Below are positions 1 through 8,100 of a stretch of DNA of 64,000 nt, one piece after another (within the stretch, counting starts at the first letter, position 1; each line of letters starts with the position of its first letter). Under the pieces are notes generated by a model that worked only from the letters and a program-made list of their open reading frames with translations, made no database searches and had not been told where the DNA came from. Both the position numbers and the translations under genes were made by a program. Source of the stretch: Fimbriimonadaceae bacterium (GTDB lineage Bacteria; Armatimonadota; UBA10988); the NCBI GenBank assembly GCA_020850355.1, contig JADZEX010000021.1:62001-126000 (forward strand), read 5' to 3'.

Positions 1-54
1 CAGGGAGACGAGGAGAGCGACGCCGAGCAGACCAACCATCAGTTTCTGGTTCAC
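1..54 (-). CDS. N-terminal fragment of an exported or membrane protein
   Basis: Only the first 18 codons are present; the gene runs off the left edge. The start is GTG at 54-52 and is preceded by a clear GGAGG (complement of 60-64) with five bases between. The visible peptide, beginning VNQKLMVGLLGVALLVSL, is a short basic head followed by a hydrophobic run, as in a signal peptide or first membrane helix. It is divergent from queG. No function can be assigned from this fragment. Confidence 0.55.
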   Translation of the reverse strand, partial: MNQKLMVGLLGVALLVSL

Positions 55-220
55 AGGATCCTCCACAACCGACCAGGCTATCCACAATCGTCTGCAACTC
101 CCGGCCGGGCGAGAAAGTTCCCGCTGTGGGCCGCGACGTTTCAGCCGCCACGGAGTCCTGTTCAGAATGGTGCCGGGTCTGGGCGGCGTCAACAGCCGGT
201 CGGCCGACGGAGGCGAGACG

Positions 221-1306
221 GTGGCGACGAACACGCCGGCGGAGCTGGCGGCGCGGCTGAAGGAGCTGGCCCGCAGCGGGCTGGGCGCGGCGGCGGTGGG
301 CATCGCGCCGGCCAGCCGGCCGCTGCGCTACGAGGCCTTCGAGGCGGCGCTGCAGCGCGGCGACCAGGCCGGCATGGCCTGGCTGGCGCGGCCGGAGGCG
401 CGGGCTGCGCGGGCCGACCCGAGTCTGCTGCTGCCGGGCGCGCGCAGCCTGATCTGTTGCGCCTTCCGCTACCACGCCCCGCCGCCGCATGTCAGCCGCG
501 GGCAGGTCGCGCGGTACGCCCGCGGGGCCGATTACCATGAGGTGCTGCCGCAACTGCTCGAGCCACTGCGGCTGGCCGTCGAGGCGTCCGGCGGCGCGGC
601 CCGTGTGCTGGTCGACTCGGCGCCGCTGCTGGAAGTGGCGCACGCCGCGCGGGCCGGGCTGGGCTGGATCGGCAAGCACTCGCTGCTGCTCCACCGCGAC
701 CACGGCAGCTACCTGCTGCTGGCGGAGATCCTGACGACCCTCGAGCTGCCCGCCGACCAGCCGGTGGCCGACCACTGCGGCCGCTGCACCGCCTGCCTGG
801 AGGCCTGTCCGACCGGCGCGCTGTCGCAGCCCTACCGCGTCGAAGCGGCGCGCTGTCTGTCGTACCTGACCATCGAGCAGCGCGGCCACTTGCCGGCGCC
901 GAGTCGGGAGTGGTTCGACCACTGGCTGTTCGGCTGCGACCTCTGCCAGGAGGCCTGTCCCTGGACCCGTCGCGCCAGCGCGCTGGGGCATCCGGCCCTG
1001 GCCCCCCGCGCTGATCTGGCGGTGATCGACCCGCTGGAGTTGCTGGGCAGCGCGGACGAGGTGCTGCGGCAGCGCCTGGCGGGCACCCCGCTGTGGCGGG
1101 CGCGGCGCCGGGGGTTGCGGCGGACCGCCTGCCTGCTGCTGGCGCAGCAGCCCGGCCCGGCGGCGGACGCGGCGCTGGCGGCCGCCGCGACGGATCCCGA
1201 CGAGGTGGTTGCGGCCGCTGCGCAGTGGGCATTGGCGGCACGGGCGCGCCATGCTAAAGCAGAGTCCGGCGCTGCCGATGGAAACTCCGGACTCCACGAG
1301 GTGTGA
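221..1306 (+). CDS. queG: Epoxyqueuosine reductase QueG
   Basis: Iron-sulfur, cobalamin-dependent enzyme that reduces epoxyqueuosine to queuosine at the tRNA wobble base, the last step of queuosine synthesis in the cytoplasm. The protein carries the family's two ferredoxin-like cysteine clusters, CGRCTACLEACPTGAL and FGCDLCQEACPW, with RCLSYLTIE between them, and ends in an alanine-rich HEAT-like region of about 80 residues. I choose GTG at 221 (361 residues) because GGAGG at 209-213 lies seven bases upstream; an upstream ATG at 167 would add 18 residues without family character. The stop is one base from the next ATG, so it is the first gene of a three-gene operon. Confidence 0.93.
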   Translation: MATNTPAELAARLKELARSGLGAAAVGIAPASRPLRYEAFEAALQRGDQAGMAWLARPEARAARADPSLLLPGARSLICCAFRYHAPPPHVSRGQVARYARGADYHEVLPQLLEPLRLAVEASGGAARVLVDSAPLLEVAHAARAGLGWIGKHSLLLHRDHGSYLLLAEILTTLELPADQPVADHCGRCTACLEACPTGALSQPYRVEAARCLSYLTIEQRGHLPAPSREWFDHWLFGCDLCQEACPWTRRASALGHPALAPRADLAVIDPLELLGSADEVLRQRLAGTPLWRARRRGLRRTACLLLAQQPGPAADAALAAAATDPDEVVAAAAQWALAARARHAKAESGAADGNSGLHEV

Positions 1307-1307
1307 C

Positions 1308-2090
1308 ATGCCAGAGGCGGCTGGTTACCGGGACCTGACGGCGCGGCTGGAGACGGCCTGCCTGCCCATCATGGAAGAGTGGCTGGAGGATCTCGGGTCG
1401 CTCGGCGTCGCGGAGCTGCAGGCGGTGCCCGAGGACAGCCTGCGGATCTGCGCCTTCATGCTGGTCCGGCGAGTCGTCGAGCACGTCGCCCGCGAGATGG
1501 GCGCCGAGGTGACGCTCGACGGCGGGCGAGAGGACTTCAAGGCGCTGTTCCACCGCGCGGCCTGCGTGATGGTCGACGCGATCGACGACCAGGTCCCGTA
1601 CACCCGCGGCCGCAGCGGGCGCGTCGCCGAGTACTCCGGCCGCCTGGCGTCGATGCTGGGCCTGACCGACGAGGAGATCGCCGACATCGAGTTCGCGGCG
1701 CGGATCCACAACATCGGGCTGGTCAACACCAGCCAGCGCCTGCTGCGGATGCCCCGCAAGCTATCGGCCGAAGAGCTCTCGATGGCCCGCAACCACAGCC
1801 AGGTCGGCGCCGACATCATGCGGCCGATCGAGTTCCTGGCGCAGATCGTCCCGATGGTGCGCTGCCACCACGCACACTGGGACGGGTCCGGCTTCCCGCC
1901 CGGCCTGGAGGGCGAGCAGATCCCGATCGGCGCCCGGATCATCGCGATGGCCGACGCCTTCGAGGCGATGTGCTCGGAGCGTCCGCACCGGCCGGCGATG
2001 ACGCGGCAGGAGGCCCTCGGCGAGATTCAGAAGCAGGCCAAGAAGCAGTTCGACCCCAAACTGGTCGCCATCGCCAACGTGCTGGTGTGA
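1308..2090 (+). CDS. HD-GYP-like domain protein with degenerate metal motif
   Basis: A 260-residue protein whose second half (about residues 100-260) aligns with HD-GYP phosphodiesterases, which hydrolyse cyclic di-GMP. Recognisable parts are NHSQVGADIM, HHAHWDGSGFPPGLEGE and IGARIIAMADAFEAM. The signature HD pair is changed: the expected HDIGK reads HNIGL (His134-Asn135), so the aspartate metal ligand and following lysine are missing, and GYP reads GFP. This suggests a protein that binds rather than cleaves a ligand, though activity cannot be excluded. The N-terminal 100 residues are helical and unassigned; there is no receiver domain. ATG 1308 follows the queG stop by one base and its own stop is one base before the AAA+ gene, implying co-translation. 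Confidence 0.8.
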   Translation: MPEAAGYRDLTARLETACLPIMEEWLEDLGSLGVAELQAVPEDSLRICAFMLVRRVVEHVAREMGAEVTLDGGREDFKALFHRAACVMVDAIDDQVPYTRGRSGRVAEYSGRLASMLGLTDEEIADIEFAARIHNIGLVNTSQRLLRMPRKLSAEELSMARNHSQVGADIMRPIEFLAQIVPMVRCHHAHWDGSGFPPGLEGEQIPIGARIIAMADAFEAMCSERPHRPAMTRQEALGEIQKQAKKQFDPKLVAIANVLV

Positions 2091-2091
2091 C

Positions 2092-3426
2092 ATGCGCAAT
2101 ACCACAAGCTTCGAAGACGCCCGCCGCCTGCTCGAAGAGCGCCGCCGCTCGCGCGAGGAGACGCTACCCGAGCTGCCGCAGGCCCCGGCCACCGTTGCCG
2201 CCAGCGGGCTCCGCGAGGCGTTCCTGGCGGAGCTGGTGGTCAAGATGCTGTTCCTGCGCGGCAACATGACCGCGCGGCAGGTCTGCGACGAGATCGGGCT
2301 GCCCTACCAGGGCGTGATGGAGGGCATCTTCCGAATCGTCAAGGACGACCTCTACATCGCCGTGCGCCGCGGCGACTCGATGTTGGAGCTGGACTGGGAG
2401 TTCTACGTCACCGAAAAGGGCGGCAACTTCGCCCGCGACGTGATGCAGCGCAACGGCTACGCCGGCCCCGCGCCAGTGCCGCTGGCCGAGTACGTCAAGA
2501 TCGCCGGGAAGCAGCTCCCGGAGTGGCAGCAGCTCAACCGCGTGCATATCCGGCAGGCGCTGGCCGGGTTGACCATCAGCGACCAGCTCCTGACCAAACT
2601 CGGGCCGGCCTTCAACTCCGGCAAGTCGATGTTCTTGTACGGCAACGCCGGCAACGGCAAGACCCTGATCTCCGAGAAGATGGCCTCGTCGATGCGCGGC
2701 GGCATCCTGTTGCCCCAGGCCATCGAGGCCGGCGGCCATGTGATTCAGCTCTACGACCCGACACACCACGAGCTGCTGGGCGACCCGGCGGCGCGGGCGA
2801 AGCAGTCGATCGACCGGCGCTGGGTGATCGTCAACCGGCCCTTCATCATCGTCGGCGGCGAGCTGATGATGGAAGACCTCGACATGGCCTGGGACAACAA
2901 CAACCGCCACTACATCGCGCCGATGCAGATGAAGGCCAACGGTGGGGTCTTCATGATCGACGACTTCGGGCGCCAGCAGGTCCCGGTCCGCGACCTGCTG
3001 AACCGCTGGATTGTGCCCCTCGAGAAGAACTACGACTACCACCTGTTGGCCGGCGGCGTGCAGATGCAGGTGCCCTTCAACCTGCTGATCATCTTCTCGA
3101 CCAACCTGGCGCCGAAGGACCTCGTCGAAGAGGCCTTCCTGCGCCGCATCAAGTACAAGATCGAGATCGGCGACCCGACCGAGGAGCAGTTCCGCGAGAT
3201 CTTCACGAACTACTGCGCCAAGGGCCGGGTGGTCTGGCAGCCGGAGGTGCTGGAGCACCTGATCGAGCGGCACTACCGGCGCACCGGGCGCGGCTTCCGG
3301 GCGACGCATCCCCGCGACCTGGTCAACCAGGCGCTGGACATCGCCCGCTTCAACGAACTGCCGGGCGAGCTCTCGGCCGAGCTGCTCGACGCCGCCGTGG
3401 ACACCTACTTCGTCGATCTGGGCTGA
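2092..3426 (+). CDS. AAA+ ATPase with N-terminal winged-helix-like region
   Basis: A 444-residue ATPase. Walker A is GNAGNGKT (residues 184-191), Walker B is FMIDDFGRQ (Asp290-Asp291), and LRRIKYKIEIGDPTEEQFREI marks the sensor/lid region. Residues about 45-115 look like a winged helix followed by a conserved module (TARQVCDEIGLPYQGVMEGI), so it may act on DNA or as a protein-remodelling factor. The closest general match I recall is the group annotated as ATPases with chaperone activity, some of which sit in Flp-pilus loci; that link is from memory and not shown here. It follows the HD-GYP-like gene by one base, suggesting they work together. Confidence 0.8.
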   Translation: MRNTTSFEDARRLLEERRRSREETLPELPQAPATVAASGLREAFLAELVVKMLFLRGNMTARQVCDEIGLPYQGVMEGIFRIVKDDLYIAVRRGDSMLELDWEFYVTEKGGNFARDVMQRNGYAGPAPVPLAEYVKIAGKQLPEWQQLNRVHIRQALAGLTISDQLLTKLGPAFNSGKSMFLYGNAGNGKTLISEKMASSMRGGILLPQAIEAGGHVIQLYDPTHHELLGDPAARAKQSIDRRWVIVNRPFIIVGGELMMEDLDMAWDNNNRHYIAPMQMKANGGVFMIDDFGRQQVPVRDLLNRWIVPLEKNYDYHLLAGGVQMQVPFNLLIIFSTNLAPKDLVEEAFLRRIKYKIEIGDPTEEQFREIFTNYCAKGRVVWQPEVLEHLIERHYRRTGRGFRATHPRDLVNQALDIARFNELPGELSAELLDAAVDTYFVDLG

Positions 3427-3450
3427 GCGGTTCGCGCCAGGCAGCCCGAC

Positions 3451-4629
3451 TCAGCCGCGGCGGTGCTGTTCGGTCGCCGCCCAGCGGGCCTGTGACCCGC
3501 CGCGCAGGTCCCGCAGCAGGCCGGCGATCGCGGCGACCGCCAGCATCACCAGATTGCAGGCCAGCGACGAGCCCTTCGGCGCCCACGGCTGGCCGGCGCC
3601 CAGCCAGCCGATCCAAGCGTACAGGTAGCACAGTCCCTGGGCCAGCAGCAGCCCTACCGCCCAGGGCTGCGGCAGACCGAGCAGCGTGCCCGCCAAGACC
3701 GCCAGCAGGCCCCACGGCACCAACAGGCGGCCCACCTTGTGCGAGAGGTACTGCCAGGCGATTGGGTTGCGCCAGGGCAGCAGCAGGCGCGGTTCGTAGC
3801 GCAGTACCTGGTAGTTGCCGGCGAGAGTCCGCACGCGCCGGTCGTACTCGTGCCGGCGGTGCATCGCGTAGGTCTCGTAAGCCACCGCGTCGGCGGCGTA
3901 GACGAAGCGCCGGCCGCCGAGCACGATGCGCAGCGGGCCCAGCACGTCGTCCAAGACCAGGTCGGCGGGGTAGGGCTGGAACAGCTCGCGCCGCATCGCC
4001 AGCAACGGACCGGCCGCGCCACAGCAGGAGTGCAGCCGACCCTCGGACTCGCGCAGCGCGGACTCGTAGCGCCAGTAGGCCCCGATCGGCACCGGCTCGC
4101 CGCCGGCGGTACGGTACTGCACGGCGCCGGAGACGCCGCCGACGGACTCGTCGGCGAACCAGGCCACGAGGTGCCGTAGCGCCGCGGGGTCAAGCGGCTG
4201 ACGGGCGTCCGTGAAGACCAGCAGGTCGGCCTCGGCGGCGGCGGCCAACCGGTTCAACTGGCTCGGCTTACCGAGGTTGGCGGTGCGTTCGAGCAGCCGC
4301 AGGCGTCCGGCGGCGGCGGGCTCGGCGGCGACCGCCGCGACCACGGCGCTGGTCTCGTCGCGCGAGCCATCGTCGGCCACCAGAATCTGGAGCCGCTCGG
4401 GCGGGTAGTCACAGGCCAGCACGCTGCGCAGCTTGGCCGGCAGGTCCCGCGCCTCGTTGTAGGCGCTGATCAGCACCGCCAGCCGCGGCCAGGCGGTCGG
4501 CTCGCGGCGTTCCACCGGCCGCCCGCGCCAGGCCGCCAGCCAGCGCACCAGCAGCGCGTAGCCCGCCAGCACATAGGCCAGCAGCGCCATCCCTCCGACC
4601 ACCAGGGCCGCCGCCGCGAGGTCTCTCAC
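3451..4629 (-). CDS. Membrane-anchored family 2 glycosyltransferase
   Basis: A 392-residue GT-A fold transferase. It has an N-terminal membrane helix, then the catalytic domain: ISAYNEARDLPAKL, VADDGSRDET, LGKPSQLNR, the acceptor-site LDDVLGP, and about three C-terminal membrane helices starting near LLVPWGLLAVLAGTLLG. This layout is that of processive or polysaccharide GT2 enzymes such as hyaluronan or poly-N-acetylglucosamine synthases, but the DxD position reads TDARQ and the QxxRW motif is not clear, so product and processivity are unknown. GTG at 4629 has GGAGG (complement of 4639-4643) nine bases upstream. It converges on the AAA+ gene with a 24-base gap. Confidence 0.85.
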   Translation of the reverse strand: MRDLAAAALVVGGMALLAYVLAGYALLVRWLAAWRGRPVERREPTAWPRLAVLISAYNEARDLPAKLRSVLACDYPPERLQILVADDGSRDETSAVVAAVAAEPAAAGRLRLLERTANLGKPSQLNRLAAAAEADLLVFTDARQPLDPAALRHLVAWFADESVGGVSGAVQYRTAGGEPVPIGAYWRYESALRESEGRLHSCCGAAGPLLAMRRELFQPYPADLVLDDVLGPLRIVLGGRRFVYAADAVAYETYAMHRRHEYDRRVRTLAGNYQVLRYEPRLLLPWRNPIAWQYLSHKVGRLLVPWGLLAVLAGTLLGLPQPWAVGLLLAQGLCYLYAWIGWLGAGQPWAPKGSSLACNLVMLAVAAIAGLLRDLRGGSQARWAATEQHRRG

Positions 4630-4888
4630 GCGCGCGCTCCTCCGTACGATTCTTCGACAACCGGCTGTCGCTGATTTAGGCACCGCGACCGCGCCGGCGG
4701 ACCGCGAATCCACCCGCTGCGCAGCCGATGATCCGGCAGAATCCTTGCAACGACAAGCCGCGACAACAAAACGAACGCGGACGGTGCGAGCGCTTCCGAG
4801 CGTTCCCCCCTCCAAGCCCTGGCCCCCTTGGCATCCTGCCTTGGGGGCCGGGGTCTTTGGGGGGCCCGGCCCCCACCCCGGGCGGTGC

Positions 4889-4904
4889 TGTTTCACGTGA
4901 AACA
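4889..4904. other. parS: parS-like ParB-binding site
   Basis: Perfect 16-base palindrome TGTTTCACGTGAAACA, identical to the consensus bacterial parS recognised by ParB/Spo0J for chromosome segregation. It lies between genes, 102 bases from the next copy. Confidence 0.85.
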
Positions 4905-4990
4905 GCCATCCACCTGCCGCCCCCTGCGAACCCCGCGCCGCGGGGCGTGGCCGGGCCTGCCTGACCCGCCAGCAGCCGTCGCCACCGGCG

Positions 4991-5006
4991 TGTTTCACGT
5001 GAAACA
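4991..5006. other. parS: parS-like ParB-binding site
   Basis: Second perfect TGTTTCACGTGAAACA in the same intergenic region, about 135 bases upstream of the synthase start. Confidence 0.85.
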
Positions 5007-5114
5007 GTGTACCGCCCGCGGCGGCTCCGCCGATCGCACTCCCGCCGGGGCTGGCGCGCCGGCCGCTTGCCAGGAGCGTGGCGCGGGAAGCCACCGCCGG
5101 GGGCGGTCGTCCTG

Positions 5115-5123
5115 TGGTATCAT
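5115..5123 (+). promoter_or_regulatory. Extended -10 promoter candidate for the synthase operon
   Basis: TGG followed by TATCAT (5118-5123) is an extended -10 element matching TATAAT at five of six positions; no good -35 hexamer lies 16-18 bases upstream. Predicted transcription start near 5130 would leave only about 11 bases before ATG 5141, which is one reason to consider the in-frame ATG at 5177. A similar TGTGGTA core occurs before two other operons in this window. Confidence 0.4.
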
Positions 5124-5140
5124 AGGCTGTTTGCAGTGCC

Positions 5141-8100
5141 ATGATAAACCGCCAGTTGGGAGGCATCGCCGGGAGCATGCTCGAAACCTGGGCTTTGGAC
5201 GTGCTCGTCGGTGGCGCGCCTGGGATTGACGACACCGCCGTGGTGATCGCCGCAGGGCGTGCCCAGGCGGTCGGCGTGCTGGACCTGGCCGGCCACACGG
5301 TGGTCAGCGCCACGGCCTGCCTGGCGCGTCTCCGGGCGCAGGCGACCCGCTGGGGCGTCCGGCGGTGTGCCTGGAGCGGGCCGGGGCTGGCGGCGCTGGA
5401 CCTGAGCGGGGCGAGTCTCGTGCTGCTGGCCGGTGACGACCCCGCCGCGCTGCCGGCCGAGCTGGACGCCGCGCGCCGCATCGCCGCGCTGGTGCTGGTC
5501 GAAGCCACCAGCGCCGCCGCCGTGGTGGCCGCTCCCGGCGCGGCGGGCTTCGTGGCCCGCGGCCACGAGTGCGGCGGACTCGGCGGGGACGAGGCCGGGT
5601 TCATCCTCTTGCAGCGCCTGTTGACCCTCACCGAGCAGCCGATCTGGGCCGCCGGGGTGGGGTTGCACAGCGCGGCCGGCGCCGTCGCGGCCGGCGCGCG
5701 CGGGGTTTTGTTGGACCGCCAGGTGGGGCTCTGCCGCGAGAGCGCGCTGCCCGCCGCCGTGCGCGATGTGCTGCTCCGGGCGGACGGTGGTGAGACCACG
5801 GTGCTAGGCGCCGAGCTGGGCTGGCCGGTGCGCTGTTACGACCGGCCGGGCTGGCAGGCGGTGGACGAGCTGCGCCGGCAGGCCGCCGAGTTGGGAGCGG
5901 CTGGCGGCAGTCGGGCCGACTGGCTGCGAGCGGTCGCCGCACGGGTCGGCTGGCGACCCAGCGAGGATCTCTGGCTGCTCGGCCAGGAGGCCGGCCTGGC
6001 GGCGCCGTTGGCGGCCGTGCAACAGACCGTCGGCGGGGTGGTGACGGCCTGCCGCGCCCAGGTCCGCGAGTCGCTGCGACTGGCCCGCGAGCTGCAGCCG
6101 CTGGCGGCCGGCGCGCCGCTGGCGCAGTCCCACGGCACCGAGTTTCCGATTGTCCAGGGGCCGATGACCCGGGTCAGCGACAACGCCGAGTTCGCGGCGG
6201 CCGTGGCGGCCGGCGGGGCGCTGCCGTTCCTGGCGTTGGCCCTGCTGCCAGAGCAGCCAGCGCGTGAGTTGCTGGCGGCCACCAAGGCCGCCGTCGGCGA
6301 GCGCCCCTGGGGCGTTGGCATCCTGGGGTTTGTGCCGCCCGAGCTGCGCGAGGTGCAGTTGGCCGCGGTCCGCGCGGCCGCGCCGCAGGTCGCCCTGATC
6401 GCCGGTGGGCGCCCGACCCAGGCCAAGGAGCTCGAGGCCGCCGGCATTCCGACCTACCTGCACGTCCCCTCGCCGCGGTTGTTGGAGCGGTTCCTGGCCG
6501 ACGGCGCCAGCCGCTTCATCTTCGAAGGGCGCGAGTGCGGCGGCCACATCGGGCCGCGGACGTCGTTCGTGCTGTGGGACCAGGCGGTCACGACACTGCT
6601 CGCGGCGTTGGGCGACCAGCCCGCCGAGCGGCTGCACCTGCTCTTCGCCGGCGGCCTGCACGACGCCCGCTCGGCAGCGGCAGTGGCCGCGCTGGCGGCC
6701 CCGCTGGCCGCGCGCGGGGCCAAGATCGGCGTGCAACTGGGCACTGCGTACCTGTTCACCGCCGAGGCGGTCGCCACGGGTGCGGTCACCGTCGGGTTCC
6801 AGCAAGAGGCCGCGAGCTGCGACCAGACGGCCGTGCTGGAGACCTCGCCGGGCCACGCGATCCGCGGCGCGCCGACGCCGGCGGTCGGCGAGTTCCGGGC
6901 CCGCCGCCGCGAACTCGAGGCGGCCGGCCAGTCGCCGCGCGAGGTCGCGGCCGCGCTGGAACGGCTGAATCTCGGCCGGCTGCGGATCGCCTCGAAAGGG
7001 CTGGTGCGCAATCCGGCCCAGGCATCCGACCCGGCGGCGCCGCGCTATCTGGAGTTGGACGCCGCCGCGCAGCGCCAGCAGGGGCTCTACATGGTCGGCC
7101 AGCTCGCGGCATTGCGTGGCGCGGTGGTCCCCCTGCGGGCGGTCCACCAGGCCATCGCCGCGGCGGGCAGCGTGCTGCCGGCTGAGCCGCCGGCGGTGCC
7201 GGTGGTGGTCGACCCGCGGCGCACCGCCGTCGCGATTGTCGGCATGGCCGCACTGCTGCCGGGCGCCGACGGGGTGCAGCGCTACTGGGAGAACGTCCTG
7301 GCGCGGCACGACGCCGTCACCGAGGTGCCGACCGAACGCTGGGACCCGGCGGTCTTCTTCGATCCCGAGGCGCGCCGTGGTGGGGACCACACCTACTCCA
7401 AGTGGGGTGGTTTCCTCGACCCGCACCCCTTCGATCCGCTGCGCTACGGCATCCCGCCGCGCAGCCTGCCGACCATCGAACCCGTCCACCTGCTGGCGCT
7501 GGAGGTGGTCCGGGCGGCGCTCAGCGACGCCGGCTACGCCGAGCGACCGTTCGCCCGCGAGCGCACGGCGGTCGTGTTCGGGGCTGGCGGGGGGTCCTCC
7601 GACCTCTCCAATGCCTTCGGTTTCCGTGGCATGTTGCGCTACTGGTTGAACCGCCGCCCCGGCCTGCCCGACGCCGACGAGCTGCTGCAGGCGCTCAACG
7701 AGGACCTGCCGCAATGGTGCGAGGACACCTTCCCCGGCGTGCTGATCAACGTGATCGCCGGCCGGGTCGCCAACCGCTTCAACTTCGGCGGAGCCAACTT
7801 CACGGTCGACGCGGCCTGCGCCTCGTCGCTGGCGGCGGTCGACGCGGCCGCCAAAGAGCTGCAGCTCGGGCGCTGCGACGTCGCGATAGCCGGCGGCGCC
7901 GACACGACGCAGGACATTTTCAGCTATCTGCTGTTCAGCAACAGCATGGTCCTGAGCCCCCGCGGGCGCTGCCGGACGTTCGATGAGAGCGCCGACGGGA
8001 TCGCCATCGCCGAGGGTGTGGCGGCGGTCGTGCTGAAGCGGGTCGAGGACGCCGAGCGCGATGGCGACCGGATCTACGCGGTGATCCGCGGGATCGCCGC

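Larger units (their letters stand above)
4630..5140. other. 511-base intergenic region with two parS sites and a GC hairpin
   Basis: This gap separates the divergent GT2 and synthase genes. It holds two perfect parS palindromes (4889 and 4991), an interrupted GC hairpin with arms 4821-4832 and 4838-4849 (GGCCCCC pairing with GGGGGCC, inner GGC with GCC), and an extended -10 element just before the synthase gene. No open frame in it has a credible ribosome site or family resemblance. Confidence 0.7.

Noticed and set aside
4821-4849. GC hairpin as a terminator for the GT2 gene
   Set aside because: It lies upstream of the GT2 start, not past its stop, and has a mismatched middle and no T tract in either direction.
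4676-5668. Small open frames containing FHVKQ or VSRET peptides
   Set aside because: These peptides are just the parS palindrome read in two frames; they recur at every site and are not conserved protein motifs.
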